DNA of 64,000 nt. It comes from a bacterium (GTDB lineage: Bacteria; Cyanobacteriota; Vampirovibrionia; Gastranaerophilales; Gastranaerophilaceae). This document shows positions 8,644 through 18,033 of the stretch, piece after piece. The DNA is taken from the NCBI GenBank assembly GCA_017942035.1, contig JAGAVG010000037.1, positions 62,001-126,000 on the forward strand, in the 5' to 3' direction. Numbering within the stretch: position 1 is the stretch's first letter; the number at the start of each line of letters is the position of its first letter. The notes beneath the pieces are model-generated. The model had not been told where the DNA came from and made no database searches. It saw only the letters and a program-made list of their open reading frames with translations. The position numbers and the translations under genes were made by a program.

Positions 8644-10143
8644 ATGGGAATGTCAGCATCACAAGCTAGATTTTTAGGCCTGACAGCCAGAAAAAACAAT
8701 GTTGAGTACGAAGGCCAGCAGGTCAACCAACAACGTACAGCATTGTCAAATCAGTCTGCAAATTACTACAACGATTTGTTGGGTATGTCAGTACCTATTC
8801 CTCCATCAGTTGATGATTATACAAAAACTGTTTATACATTTGAAGACGGCGCATTGTCTAATACAATTACAGCGTTGATTCCGAGCAGCAAAAATGACGG
8901 AACTTATTTGGTAAGCTTCTTAAGAGAATTCACAGATGATTTTTCAGTTGTTTCATCTGCTTCAAGCGTAGTTCAAAGACTCAAAGGTGAAAACGGCAAC
9001 ACATATATGATTGGTGCTAACACATTGAGAAAATTAGGAAGTGAAGCATCTATATCTAATACAATCAAAATGGATGACGGAAAAACCTATGAAGTGGGTC
9101 AAGATGCAGGCGGATACTACATTAATAGAACAGAACAAGTTACAAAAGACCCTGAACCTTGGAATGGTGATATCTATACGGATGCAAAATATATGTTCTG
9201 GGATAAAGATTCAAATACTGTATCTGAATATGTCAGAGAACAAGATGAAAACGGTAACGATGTATTTTACTTCATAGATAAGGATGGCAATAAAGCTGAA
9301 ACTCCATCCGGATATACTGAAGATGATCTTTTGATGTTTGAATTTGATATATCAAAACCTCAGTCAGAAGAAGAAAAAGCTACAAGTTGGATAGATCCTG
9401 ATGGTGAGGGCGGTTATAACATTATAAGAGTTGAAGACCAGCCTACAAAAGAATATCTTAACCCTTCACAAGTTGCACAGGTAAATTCAGGATACACCGG
9501 AACAGACCCTTATTTGAGCACTCTTTCGGTTGACGAACTTTCTTCATTAATGCAGGAAGAAATGGAATATTTGCAGCTTCTTGAATCAGAATTTGACACA
9601 AGTGATTGGCTTGTCAGATATATAAAAGATTCTTCTACCGGAAAATATACCCCGTATTTTTATAACGAACAAACTCTTGAAAATACAGTATATGACGATA
9701 AAACAAACAATTCACTGTCATCTGTAAACTGCTACACAATCGGCAGCAAGAAGAAAACAGAAGAAATTAAAAACAGAGGCGGAGTAAAAATCGAACAAGA
9801 TTCAACCGGCCGCTACATAAACATTTCGTTCCCGCAATATGATGCAGATGGTAATGCTGTATCAGGAAGCAAAATGACAACTTACTCACTTACAACTAAT
9901 ACAATGACAGATCAAGATGCCTATGATGATGCAATGAACAAATATGAATTCGAAAAATACGAATACGATCAGGCAATTAATGACATTAATTCAAAAATCG
10001 AAATTGTTCAGGCAGAAGACAAAAATCTTGAACTAAGATTAAAACAACTTGATACAGAACAAAAAGCAATTTCACAAGAAATGGATTCCGTATCAAACGT
10101 AATTCAGAAAAACATCGAAAGTTCATTCAAAACCTTCGGTTAA
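8644..10143 (+). CDS. Protein with conserved MGMSASQAR N-terminus and coiled-coil C-terminus
   Basis: No known family is recognised. The 499-residue product shares its ends with the protein at 45099-46928. The N-terminus here is MGMSASQARFLGLTARK, and both have Gln/Asn-rich helices up to about residue 60. Both also have a C-terminal coiled coil ending in NVIQKNIESSFKTFG here and NVISKNVERSFKAFS there. The middle (residues 65-430) is acidic, with Asp/Gly/Tyr-rich beta-like stretches, and is not similar between the two. There is no signal peptide or membrane segment. Conserved helical ends around a variable centre are also seen in flagellin-like and hook-associated proteins, but no flagellar genes are nearby, so this is only a structural analogy. 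GAAAGGAAAGGG lies upstream of the start. Confidence 0.75.
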   Translation: MGMSASQARFLGLTARKNNVEYEGQQVNQQRTALSNQSANYYNDLLGMSVPIPPSVDDYTKTVYTFEDGALSNTITALIPSSKNDGTYLVSFLREFTDDFSVVSSASSVVQRLKGENGNTYMIGANTLRKLGSEASISNTIKMDDGKTYEVGQDAGGYYINRTEQVTKDPEPWNGDIYTDAKYMFWDKDSNTVSEYVREQDENGNDVFYFIDKDGNKAETPSGYTEDDLLMFEFDISKPQSEEEKATSWIDPDGEGGYNIIRVEDQPTKEYLNPSQVAQVNSGYTGTDPYLSTLSVDELSSLMQEEMEYLQLLESEFDTSDWLVRYIKDSSTGKYTPYFYNEQTLENTVYDDKTNNSLSSVNCYTIGSKKKTEEIKNRGGVKIEQDSTGRYINISFPQYDADGNAVSGSKMTTYSLTTNTMTDQDAYDDAMNKYEFEKYEYDQAINDINSKIEIVQAEDKNLELRLKQLDTEQKAISQEMDSVSNVIQKNIESSFKTFG

Positions 10144-10202
10144 TAACAAACTTATAACAAAAAAATTATAAAATTTCCTTTCCCTTTTTCCTATTGATTT
10201 TC

Positions 10203-10229
10203 CAACGACAGCAATGTCGTTTTTTTTTG
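10203..10229 (+). terminator. Rho-independent terminator
   Basis: AACGACAGCAATGTCGTT hairpin followed by a T run, downstream of the conserved-ends protein gene. Confidence 0.8.
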
Positions 10230-10322
10230 ACTTTGACAATGTAAATTTTCTTTAACATTATCCGTAATTTTCTAAAGTATCAGTGTAAAAATGCCGATAT
10301 TGAGAGTAATAAAGGAGGATTC

Positions 10323-11804
10323 ATGGAAATATCTTCAAATCAACCATTTCTTTCACTTGTTCAAAAACAACAGCAAGAAAAGAAAATACTAGCACAGCCG
10401 CAAACAACAGCGGAAGTTGAAACTACAACACCGGTAAACACCAATGTTGATTACAGCTTGCGTGAACTTGCAGAAATAGCAGGTACCGGAATAAATAGTA
10501 ATAGTATTTCTGTTCCTCTGTCAGAGCCACATCTGGTTGTAATGCGCACAACATCTGATGATTTTGTAGATAAAAGTCAAGAACGTCAGATTAAGCACCT
10601 TATATATTTGTATTTTCACACTGAAGCTCCGCGTCTGGAAAATCCTGATGACTCTAAAGATAAAAAATCGTATATCAGCGAATTTACAGATACAACAACT
10701 ATGTTTAATTTTGTCAACTCTATTGATAATACAATCAATTACAATACAGGAATTTCCAGAACCAAATTGTTAAATTTGATTAAAAGAGAAAACTGGGAAG
10801 ATGCAAACAAAGATTTCTTCGGCTCATTAAACCGTTGTTTTGACAAAATTGATAAAGATCAAGACGGGACTCTCGCATTTAATGAAATATTAGAATTCAT
10901 GGGTGAGGAAGTTGGCGATTTTAATACATATAAAGCCAAAGTTGAGGCTTATGCCGCAGAAATTCAAAATGAATATGAAAAATTAGGCGATCAGGCAAAA
11001 CTGGAATACGCGATTGATAAAACAAGAGAATATCTTGAAGCCGCCGGACTTACCAACCAGCTCAAAGCTCTTGAACGATTGTTGAGTGAAGAAGATACAT
11101 ACAATAAGAAAGTAGGTATTGGTCAAATTACAATAGATAAATTAGATCCCGGTACATTAGGGCAATATGCTCCACTCGGTTGTAGTTTTGATGCTCCATA
11201 TGATTGTTATACCGATCCAGATACGGGAATTAAATATGGATATAGTATATATATCACAGATAAGGATGGTTCAAAAGATAGTGATGGAGTAGCTCATGAT
11301 TTGGGAATAACACTTGATAGCAGTCTATTATCTGCGAAATGGTATGAACTGGTTGATGTCCTTGTACATGAACTTACTCATGCAACAGCATATTTATATT
11401 TTACTCCTGATGAGAATGGGCAACTTGGTAATATTGAAGAAAGTTTAAAGTTAATGTATGAGCAAAAAGTATTAACCAATGAACAGTATAATTATTATAA
11501 AACAAATAGCAATAATCTCACTATAGAGGAACAGGTAAAATTATGTTTTCTTGCCGAAACAATATGGGGAGAATACAGTGCCTATCAAGCTGATGCTGAT
11601 TACATGGACAGTATTGCGGGTGATGTATATGATGCCGGAAGCAACATTGGTATTATTGGTAACGGTAAAGATGAAAAAAGTATAATTATGAATCAGGTTG
11701 ATACGTTCTATGACAACGATTATGATAAAGATGGAAAACCCATACCACATGACAAAAAAGAAGCCTACACCGAAGAATGGCAGTGGTGGACCTGGACAGC
11801 ATAA
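10323..11804 (+). CDS. EF-hand protein with zinc-metalloprotease HExxH motif
   Basis: The 493-residue product has a textbook calcium-binding loop DKDQDGTLAFNE near residues 178-189. It also has a zincin motif VHELTHATAYL near residues 346-356, where the two His and the Glu would bind zinc and activate water. A possible third ligand is the Glu in IWGEYSAYQAD about 65 residues later. A second acidic loop (DNDYDKDGKP) near the C-terminus resembles a degenerate calcium site. No signal peptide is visible; the N-terminus is Ser/Gln-rich (MEISSNQPF). AAAGGAGG lies at ideal distance from the ATG. I infer a calcium-regulated peptidase. Activity is untested and the family is unnamed. Confidence 0.75.
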   Translation: MEISSNQPFLSLVQKQQQEKKILAQPQTTAEVETTTPVNTNVDYSLRELAEIAGTGINSNSISVPLSEPHLVVMRTTSDDFVDKSQERQIKHLIYLYFHTEAPRLENPDDSKDKKSYISEFTDTTTMFNFVNSIDNTINYNTGISRTKLLNLIKRENWEDANKDFFGSLNRCFDKIDKDQDGTLAFNEILEFMGEEVGDFNTYKAKVEAYAAEIQNEYEKLGDQAKLEYAIDKTREYLEAAGLTNQLKALERLLSEEDTYNKKVGIGQITIDKLDPGTLGQYAPLGCSFDAPYDCYTDPDTGIKYGYSIYITDKDGSKDSDGVAHDLGITLDSSLLSAKWYELVDVLVHELTHATAYLYFTPDENGQLGNIEESLKLMYEQKVLTNEQYNYYKTNSNNLTIEEQVKLCFLAETIWGEYSAYQADADYMDSIAGDVYDAGSNIGIIGNGKDEKSIIMNQVDTFYDNDYDKDGKPIPHDKKEAYTEEWQWWTWTA

Positions 11805-11852
11805 GGATTGCCGCGTTGCTAACGCTTTATCGCAATGACGTAACATTACTTA

Positions 11853-11951
11853 CCCTCTCCCGAATTTCTAACATTCGGCTTCGCCTTATGTTGAAATTCA
11901 ACCCTCTCACAAAGAGAGAGGGTAAGCTTGTAGGGTAGACTTTAGTCTACC
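11853..11951. repeat. Composite dispersed repeat
   Basis: Positions 11853-11922 (CCCTCTCCCGAATTTCTAAC.. to ..AGAGAGAGGG) recur with few changes at 44974-45044. They are followed by the GGTAGACT palindrome at 11934-11951. Confidence 0.85.
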
Positions 11952-11953
11952 AT

Positions 11954-12247
11954 CTATATTGGTTTATAATATTCCATTATTTTATGTTTTAGCATTGTTT
12001 TTTGTTGATAATCTTTCAGTTCTGAAAGCATCATTTTTAAAACAAGAGTAACCTCCGGATTCATTGAAACAAAGTAGATTTTCTTTTCCAAATCCTTTAT
12101 TGTTAAGCCGCTGAGAGCATTTTTTATTTCTCTATGGACAAGTTCACCATTTAAGAAAAAGTCAATGTAATCCAATTTGTCATCTTTTACATTAAATTGA
12201 ATTGTGTCGCAAACATTCGGATAATTTTCTATTTTAATAATTTTCAT
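11954..12247 (-). CDS. Small hypothetical protein
   Basis: A 97-residue product without recognised domain. It starts MKIIKIENYPNVCD, is mixed alpha/beta and charged, and has no membrane segment or signal peptide. It sits between two copies of the dispersed palindrome. A TATAAT box (12258-12263) lies 10 nt before the ATG and no Shine-Dalgarno is visible, so the 5' leader would be only a few bases. Coding potential is supported by an ordinary amino-acid composition and a sensible promoter, but the gene could be restricted to this lineage. Confidence 0.55.
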   Translation of the reverse strand: MKIIKIENYPNVCDTIQFNVKDDKLDYIDFFLNGELVHREIKNALSGLTIKDLEKKIYFVSMNPEVTLVLKMMLSELKDYQQKTMLKHKIMEYYKPI

Positions 12248-12299
12248 AATTAAATATATTATACTGTTTTTTTAGATATTTGGCAAGTAATAAATGTCT

Positions 12300-12374
12300 G
12301 GTAGACTAAAGTCTACCCTACAGCTTATTATTCCCTCGCCCCTTGTGGGAGAGGGTTAGGGTGAGGGGTCAAAA
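12300..12374. repeat. Composite dispersed repeat
   Basis: GGTAGACTAAAGTCTACC at 12300-12317 is the palindrome in opposite orientation. Positions 12333-12374 (CCCTCGCCCCTTGTGGGAGA..) recur nearly exactly at 44919-44962. Confidence 0.85.
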
Positions 12375-12420
12375 TAGAGGACCAGATGTCAGGAGGGCAA
12401 GAAGGCAAGCTAATTAACAA

Positions 12421-12453
12421 AAAAGAGCCCGAATGAAATCGGACTCTTTTTGT
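12421..12453 (-). terminator. fusA terminator
   Basis: Read on the minus strand, AAAGAGTCCGATTTCATTCG.. forms a hairpin with GGGCTCTTTTTT just after the fusA stop. Confidence 0.8.
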
Positions 12454-12473
12454 TAATATTGTTGAATTTCAAC

Positions 12474-14561
12474 CTAGGCTTTAGCAGCACCGGCTTTTGA
12501 AATAATTTCTTCTTCAACGTTTTTCGGTACTTGTTCATAGCATTTGAATTCCATTGAGAAAGTACCGCGTCCCTGAGTGTTAGATCTCAAGTCAGTAGCG
12601 TAACCGAACATGTTTCCAAGAGGAACTGTTGCTCTAATGATTACATTACCTGTGTTTCCAACAGGTTCTTGACCTTCAACACGTCCGCGTCTTCTTGAAA
12701 TATCACCGATAATTGTTCCTGTGAATTCATCAGGAATTTCAACTTCAACTTTCATCATCGGTTCAAGAATACAAGGTCTTGCTTTCTTACAACCATCTTT
12801 AATCGCCATAGATCCGGCAATTTTGAAGGCCATTTCAGAAGAGTCAACTTCGTGATATGATCCATCGTAAAGTTCAACTTTAACGTCAATCATCGGATAT
12901 CCGGCTAAGATACCGCCTTCAAGTGCTTCTTCCATACCTTTTCTTGCAGGTTCGATATATTCTTTCGGAATAGCACCACCGACGATTTTGTTTTCAAATA
13001 CAAATCCTGCATTTTCTTCTGCCGGACAAATTCTGATTTTAACGTGACCGTATTGACCTTTACCACCTGACTGACGGATGAATTTAGAATCCTGATCAGC
13101 GTTACCGAGGATAGTTTCACGGTAAGCAACCTGCGGTTTACCAACGTTAGCGTCAACTTTGAACTCTCTAAGAAGTCTGTCTACGATGATATCAAGGTGA
13201 AGTTCACCCATACCGGAAATGATTGTTTGACCGGTTTCAGTATCAGATTTAACACGGAAAGACGGATCTTCTTCTGCAAGTTTCTGAAGAGCAATACCCA
13301 TTTTATCCTGGTCAGCTTTTGTTTTTGGTTCAATAGCAACAGAAATAACCGGTTCAGGGAATTCCATTTTTTCAAGGATAATAGGAGCTTTTTCATCACA
13401 CAATGTATCACCTGTAGTTGTGTCTTTCAAACCAACTGCGGCACAGATATCACCTGCGTGAACTTCATCCTGTTCAATTCTCTGATCAGCATACATTTGA
13501 ACTAAACGGGAAATACGTTCTTTTTTGCCGTTTGTAGCGTTCAAAACGTAAGAACCAGAAGTCAATTTTCCTGAGTAAACTCTTAAGAATGTTAAACGTC
13601 CTACAAACGGGTCTGTCATAACTTTGAAAGCCAAAGCTGAGAACGGTTCATCATCAGAAGAATGACGTTCAGTTTTTGTACCGTCAGGCAATTCACCTTC
13701 GATAGCTTTTACATCAACCGGAGACGGCATATAATCGATTACGGCATCCAACATCAACTGAACACCTTTGTTTTTGAAGGCAGTACCGCAAGTAACAGGA
13801 ACGATCTGGTTGTTGCAAACAGCTTTTCTCAAAGCGGCTTTCAATTCTTCAACTGTAGGTTCTTCACCTTCCATAAATTTCATCATCAAATCGTCATCAG
13901 TTTCAGAAATTTTTTCAATCATTTCTTCTCTGTACTGTTTAGCTTTTTCGAGCATATCAGCCGGAATTTCTTCATCTCTGATATCAGTACCCAAATCGTT
14001 TGTATAAATTTCAGCTCTCATTTTCATCAAATCAACAAGACCTGTGAATTTATCTTCAGCACCGATAGGAAGCTGAATAGGAACAGCGTTTCCGCCCAAA
14101 CGAGTTCTGATTTGTTCAACTACACGGTAGAAGTTAGCACCTGTTCTATCCATTTTGTTAACGAATACCATACGTGGAACTTCATATCTGTTAGCCTGTC
14201 TCCAAACAGTTTCAGACTGAGACTGAACGCCGCCTACAGCACAGAATACTGCAACAACACCGTCTAATACACGAAGTGAACGTTCAACTTCAACTGTAAA
14301 GTCAACGTGACCAGGGGTGTCAATAATGTTAACCTGATGACCTTTCCATTCTGCAGTTACAGCAGCAGACTGAATTGTGATACCACGTTCTCTTTCCTGA
14401 TCCATAAAGTCAGTTACAGCAGCACCATCGTGAACTTCACCGATTTTGTGTGTTTTACCGGTGTAAAACAAAATACGTTCAGTAGTTGTGGTTTTACCGG
14501 CATCGATGTGAGCGGCAATACCAAAGTTTCTGATTTTTTCCAAAGGGACTTTTCTAGCCAT
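12474..14561 (-). CDS. fusA: Translation elongation factor G
   Basis: GTPase that drives ribosomal translocation and, with the recycling factor, ribosome splitting. The 695 residues match the usual length. The G1 motif [17 protein letters not shown] is near residue 17, the switch II motif DTPGHVDF near residue 82 and the G4 motif NKMD near residue 136. Domains II to V follow, including the [14 protein letters not shown] segment. The start ATG is preceded by AAGGAAAATGAAAA. It is encoded alone, without rpsL, rpsG or tuf, so the str operon is split in this genome or this is a relocated copy. A terminator follows. Confidence 0.97.
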   Translation of the reverse strand: MARKVPLEKIRNFGIAAHIDAGKTTTTERILFYTGKTHKIGEVHDGAAVTDFMDQERERGITIQSAAVTAEWKGHQVNIIDTPGHVDFTVEVERSLRVLDGVVAVFCAVGGVQSQSETVWRQANRYEVPRMVFVNKMDRTGANFYRVVEQIRTRLGGNAVPIQLPIGAEDKFTGLVDLMKMRAEIYTNDLGTDIRDEEIPADMLEKAKQYREEMIEKISETDDDLMMKFMEGEEPTVEELKAALRKAVCNNQIVPVTCGTAFKNKGVQLMLDAVIDYMPSPVDVKAIEGELPDGTKTERHSSDDEPFSALAFKVMTDPFVGRLTFLRVYSGKLTSGSYVLNATNGKKERISRLVQMYADQRIEQDEVHAGDICAAVGLKDTTTGDTLCDEKAPIILEKMEFPEPVISVAIEPKTKADQDKMGIALQKLAEEDPSFRVKSDTETGQTIISGMGELHLDIIVDRLLREFKVDANVGKPQVAYRETILGNADQDSKFIRQSGGKGQYGHVKIRICPAEENAGFVFENKIVGGAIPKEYIEPARKGMEEALEGGILAGYPMIDVKVELYDGSYHEVDSSEMAFKIAGSMAIKDGCKKARPCILEPMMKVEVEIPDEFTGTIIGDISRRRGRVEGQEPVGNTGNVIIRATVPLGNMFGYATDLRSNTQGRGTFSMEFKCYEQVPKNVEEEIISKAGAAKA

Positions 14562-14678
14562 TTTTCATTTTCCTTTTTATATTGTGTACTTTCGCTATTT
14601 ATAAGTTTTAATATAATTCTAGCTTCACTATAATTATCCCACAAAAAACTTTTTTTTCAAGAAATGGGAAATTATGAG

Positions 14679-15572
14679 TTAACAAGATTTACAATCTATA
14701 GCAATTTGTTTTTTTAATTCCTCAACGGACAAAAATTTTTTCTCTTTTCTTAACATTTTTTTGAAATATACACGAAGTTTTTGCCCGTAAATATCCTCAT
14801 TAAAATCCAGAATGTGAACTTCCAAAACCGGTATATTACCGCCGGAAACAGTAGGTTTAACCCCAAAATTAGCAACACCTTTATATAAATTATTTCTATA
14901 AATTACTTCTGTATGATAAGCTCCGAAAGGCAGATCAATTAATTCCGGCGGATAGTTAAGATTTGCAGTTCTAAACCCTATTTTGCGCCCGATTTTATTT
15001 CCTTCAATCACTGTTCCGGACACAGAAAAATCATGGAGGAGCATTCTATTAGCCTTTTCAATTTCCCCGTGAGAGAGAAAATTTCTTATCGCAGTACTGC
15101 TTATAACCTGATTGTCAAGTTTTTGCGGCGGAATTTTAAAATATTCATACTCGAAAACTGTTTTATTTCTTTCTAATAGTTCCGTATCGCCTGATTTTTT
15201 ACATCCGAAGAAATGATTAAATCCTGTTGTAATTGATTTTGGAGCAAAGTGTTTAACAATAATATTTTCTATATAATCATTACCAGAAAGTTTTGAGACA
15301 TTTTCAAAATCAAGCATGTACAAATAGTCAACGCCTAATTCTTCTATATATTTTATTCTATCTTCTCTTGATAATATATATTTAGGACAAACTCCATAGA
15401 AAAAGCAACAAGGATGATCTTTAAAGGTTACAACTGCAGACTTTGTTCCGTTTACATGCGCAAAATCAACAGCAGATTTAATAACCGCTTTATGACCTTT
15501 ATGCACTCCGTCAAAAAAGCCCAGCGCCAGTGACAAGCCTTTATTTTCTGATAAATTTTCTGATATTTCCAT
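14679..15572 (-). CDS. ribF: Bifunctional riboflavin kinase/FAD synthetase
   Basis: Makes FMN from riboflavin and then FAD. The N-terminal nucleotidyltransferase half has GFFDGVHKGHKAVI near residue 18 (the HxGH-like site) and ISSTAIRNFL. The C-terminal kinase half has GRKIGFRTANL and the FGVKPTV motif. At 297 residues it is full length. The ATG is 6 nt from a TATAAT box (15579-15584) with GTGACA 16 bp further upstream, so the message is probably leaderless. No FMN riboswitch is visible upstream; the GGGGCAGGGTG core is absent. Confidence 0.95.
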   Translation of the reverse strand: MEISENLSENKGLSLALGFFDGVHKGHKAVIKSAVDFAHVNGTKSAVVTFKDHPCCFFYGVCPKYILSREDRIKYIEELGVDYLYMLDFENVSKLSGNDYIENIIVKHFAPKSITTGFNHFFGCKKSGDTELLERNKTVFEYEYFKIPPQKLDNQVISSTAIRNFLSHGEIEKANRMLLHDFSVSGTVIEGNKIGRKIGFRTANLNYPPELIDLPFGAYHTEVIYRNNLYKGVANFGVKPTVSGGNIPVLEVHILDFNEDIYGQKLRVYFKKMLRKEKKFLSVEELKKQIAIDCKSC

Positions 15573-15607
15573 AACTTAATTATAAACAAAAAAATTATAG
15601 TGTCACA
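15573..15607 (-). promoter_or_regulatory. ribF promoter, leaderless
   Basis: On the minus strand GTGACA (15601-15606), 16 bp, TATAAT (15579-15584), 6 nt, ATG. There is no room for a Shine-Dalgarno. Confidence 0.75.
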
Positions 15608-15612
15608 TACCA

Positions 15613-15909
15613 TATAAAAAACGGATTACAAAGCAATCCGTTTATCACAACTATCCTTAAATCTCATTTCAATTTCATATAATCTAAACTTTTCTTATAA
15701 CATTAATCGTTATATTGTAAACCTTTTTTGTCTCCGTCCTAAAAAAATATCCCTAATCTTTTAGCATTTCCTCGACTTAATCTTTTTTCTTAATCTTCTT
15801 AATCTTTTATCGGACCTTTTGCCATCACCTCGTTTTCAACTGTCCTGCTGTCTCTAATACTTAACTATTATCTGGTAACCGTTACTGATTATTTTTTTCG
15901 TTCCCCATA
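15613..15909 (-). ncRNA. Candidate non-coding RNA of about 300 nt upstream of ribF
   Basis: On the minus strand TTGTCA (15939-15944), 17 bp and TACATT (15916-15921) form a good promoter. A hairpin AAACGGATT..AATCCGTTT with six T (15613-15643) forms a terminator. Between them no convincing open frame exists, and there are four copies of aagattaag. It shows no RNase P, tmRNA, SRP or FMN-riboswitch core that I can recognise. Confidence 0.35.
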
Positions 15910-15975
15910 TTTAAAATGTAAAACTAAGTTAAAAATTTGACAAGTAAATTTTAATTCAATAAAATTTACAATTGA

Positions 15976-15996
15976 CCATGCCCCGCCAAAGCATGG
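15976..15996. repeat. Short hairpin
   Basis: CCATGC(15976-15981)..GCATGG(15991-15996) in the otherwise featureless AT-rich spacer between the candidate RNA and the WYL operon. No function is assigned. Confidence 0.4.
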
Positions 15997-16121
15997 CAAA
16001 AATTTCAACTTATGAAATCTTAATGAAGAAAATTTAATGAAATTAGGTAAAGTTTAACTTTTTTTTGATTGACAAATCATATTTTACTAAAGTAATTTTA
16101 AGCATGCTTACAATTAAAATT

Positions 16122-16155
16122 TTGCAATAACGGGATTTTGTTTTATAATAGAAAT
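16122..16155 (+). promoter_or_regulatory. WYL operon promoter, leaderless
   Basis: TTGCAA (16122-16127), 16 bp, TATAAT (16144-16149), 6 nt, ATG 16156. Confidence 0.8.
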
Positions 16156-17097
16156 ATGAAGGAATTTTTGAAGAACAAAAAAGTCACATACAATTTAATG
16201 TCTTTCACGGGTTTCAAGGCTTTGGTTTTATTTTCGTATTTGTTAGAATCTCCAAAGTCGTATAAAGAAATATGCCAGTATTTTTTAGAACATCCGTATT
16301 TGAACGAAAAAATTTCAATAGATACTTTAAGAGTTTATATAACATCACTAAAAAGAGTTGGCTGTGAAGTAAAAAGGGAGAGAATTGACGGAGTCTCAAA
16401 ATATAGTGTTGTGTCTAACCCCTTTGAACTCACTATTGCTCAAGAACAGGTATCCAGCCTTGTGAAAGTTTATAAAATAATTTCTAACGATTTAACGCTT
16501 GAAGAACTTCTTAATATAGAACTTTTCTTAAAACGTTTGTCTTCAAAAATTAAAAATCCTGAAATTTTTGAAGCTTTTTCACGCGTATCCTTGCTAAAAG
16601 GAGTTGATATTGAACTTTTGCAGGAATTAATAACATTAAGTGCCAAGAAAAAGCAGATTATCTTTCAGTATAAATCTCCACGCTCGGGCATTAAAAATAT
16701 TGAAGTTTTGCTTTCAAATGTTGGAATTAATAATTCTAAAATATATCTTTACGGATATAGCAAAGAATACAACCATGATGCCAGCTATTTAGTTTCAAGA
16801 ATAGTCAAAATTTTGGATGTTAAAAATGAGCCGGATATACTTATTCAATCAACCCCGATAGTTGTTGGATTTGAATATATCGGAGACCTTAGCGATTTAG
16901 ACCTGAAAGATAATGAAAAAATTGTGCAGACTTCAGATAGAGGTGTAATCGTTGAGATAACTTCAACAAATGAATTTATGATAAATCAAAGAATTTTGGG
17001 ATTTACGGATAAAGCCAAAGTTCTTTACCCGCAAAGTTATCAAAAACAATTTATTAATATTCTAAAAGACATGAAAGCGGGGATTTATATTGGCTAA
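16156..17097 (+). CDS. WYL-domain transcriptional regulator, first of a tandem pair
   Basis: A 313-residue DNA-binding regulator. Residues 10-75 form a winged-helix region (TGFKALVLFSYLLESPKSYKE..). Residues 160-225 form the WYL-type SH3-like ligand domain, with degenerate WYL residues (KIYLYGYSKEYNHDASYLVSRI), and a C-terminal WCX-like extension follows. The start at 16156 rather than 16138 is set by the promoter, which overlaps the first six upstream codons. The downstream WYL gene overlaps it by 8 bases, which suggests translational coupling and a heterodimer, as in the PafB/PafC pair that activates DNA-damage genes in actinobacteria. The target genes here are unknown. Confidence 0.8.
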   Translation: MKEFLKNKKVTYNLMSFTGFKALVLFSYLLESPKSYKEICQYFLEHPYLNEKISIDTLRVYITSLKRVGCEVKRERIDGVSKYSVVSNPFELTIAQEQVSSLVKVYKIISNDLTLEELLNIELFLKRLSSKIKNPEIFEAFSRVSLLKGVDIELLQELITLSAKKKQIIFQYKSPRSGIKNIEVLLSNVGINNSKIYLYGYSKEYNHDASYLVSRIVKILDVKNEPDILIQSTPIVVGFEYIGDLSDLDLKDNEKIVQTSDRGVIVEITSTNEFMINQRILGFTDKAKVLYPQSYQKQFINILKDMKAGIYIG

Positions 17098-18010
17098 ATT
17101 ATCAGAAAAATATAATGACTCCTGTATCAAAATATTTGAATTTTTAAAGCTTCTATACAATGACGAAGCTACTTATGAGAAAGTAACGCAGTTACTTGCC
17201 GTAAATTATGATGAAAAGATGACAACAGCAGTTCTTTTAAATAAATACCTTAATACTCTTAAAGTATTCGGGATAAAAATAAAAAAGAAGAATCATAAAT
17301 TTCACATGTTAAATTCACCATTTAAAATACCTTTTGATAAAATTGATTTGCAGTCAATTATGCTGTTTAAAAATTCACTAAACTTATTATCAGATGAAAA
17401 AACAAAAAATAAGCTTGAAGAATTATTGTCTAGCCTTTTTATACGTTTTGACGAAAATGCAAAAACATACGTAGAAAGTCTTGATAATAATAGCTATATA
17501 GATCTTTCATTTTTCTATTCTAAATTTGAAACTCAAATAGAATTATGTGAAAAATATATTAAAGAAGGCCAAAAAGTTGAAATAACCTATCAGGAAAAAA
17601 ATAAGCCTGAAATAACTCTTATTGGGATTCCTGTGGAATTAAAATATTATAGAAAAAAAATATGTTATGTTATTCATTCTCAAAAAGATGGTTTTAATAC
17701 AGAAATCCCGATTGATAAAATTATCAACATGAAACAATCTTGTCAGACAGTTTCACAAGGACTTTCAACTACTGTTGTATACAGATTGAAAGGATCGCTG
17801 GCTAAAAGTTATAAACTTAAAGAATACGAATATTTAGAGCGGAGTGAAGCTGGCGGCAGTATTATAGTTGTAAATAAAGGAGAAGATTGTGACATCCTTT
17901 TATCAAGATTAATAAGATATAATGAATGCTGCGAGATTATTTCACCAAAATCTTTAAAAGAAAAATTGAGACAAACAATTGATAGAATGTTAAGCAACTA
18001 TGATAATTAG
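17090..18010 (+). CDS. WYL-domain transcriptional regulator, second of a tandem pair
   Basis: A 306-residue paralogue with the same layout. The helix-turn-helix region covers about residues 10-75. The WYL domain covers about residues 160-220 (EITYQEKNKPEITLIGIPVELKYYRKKICYVI) and the WCX-like C-terminus contains VVYRLKGSLAK. Translation starts at TTG (17090-17092) inside the end of the first gene, with GCGGGG upstream. The overlap implies co-expression. A hairpin terminator (18051-18083) follows. The two proteins have diverged considerably, consistent with distinct subunits rather than a recent duplication. Confidence 0.8.
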   Translation: MAKLSEKYNDSCIKIFEFLKLLYNDEATYEKVTQLLAVNYDEKMTTAVLLNKYLNTLKVFGIKIKKKNHKFHMLNSPFKIPFDKIDLQSIMLFKNSLNLLSDEKTKNKLEELLSSLFIRFDENAKTYVESLDNNSYIDLSFFYSKFETQIELCEKYIKEGQKVEITYQEKNKPEITLIGIPVELKYYRKKICYVIHSQKDGFNTEIPIDKIINMKQSCQTVSQGLSTTVVYRLKGSLAKSYKLKEYEYLERSEAGGSIIVVNKGEDCDILLSRLIRYNECCEIISPKSLKEKLRQTIDRMLSNYDN

Positions 18011-18033
18011 ATTTCAGAAGTAAAAAATTCTGA

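Noticed and set aside
13197-14267. Several open frames on the plus strand across fusA
   Set aside because: They are antisense to a highly conserved gene, have no ribosome-binding sites and show low-complexity Phe/Asn/Ser composition typical of the opposite strand of coding sequence.
15613-15909. RNase P RNA, tmRNA, SRP RNA or FMN riboswitch
   Set aside because: Looked for the conserved cores (GAGGAAAGUCC, GGGGCUGAAACGG, the GGUCAGG-type SRP loop, GGGGCAGGGUG); none is present.
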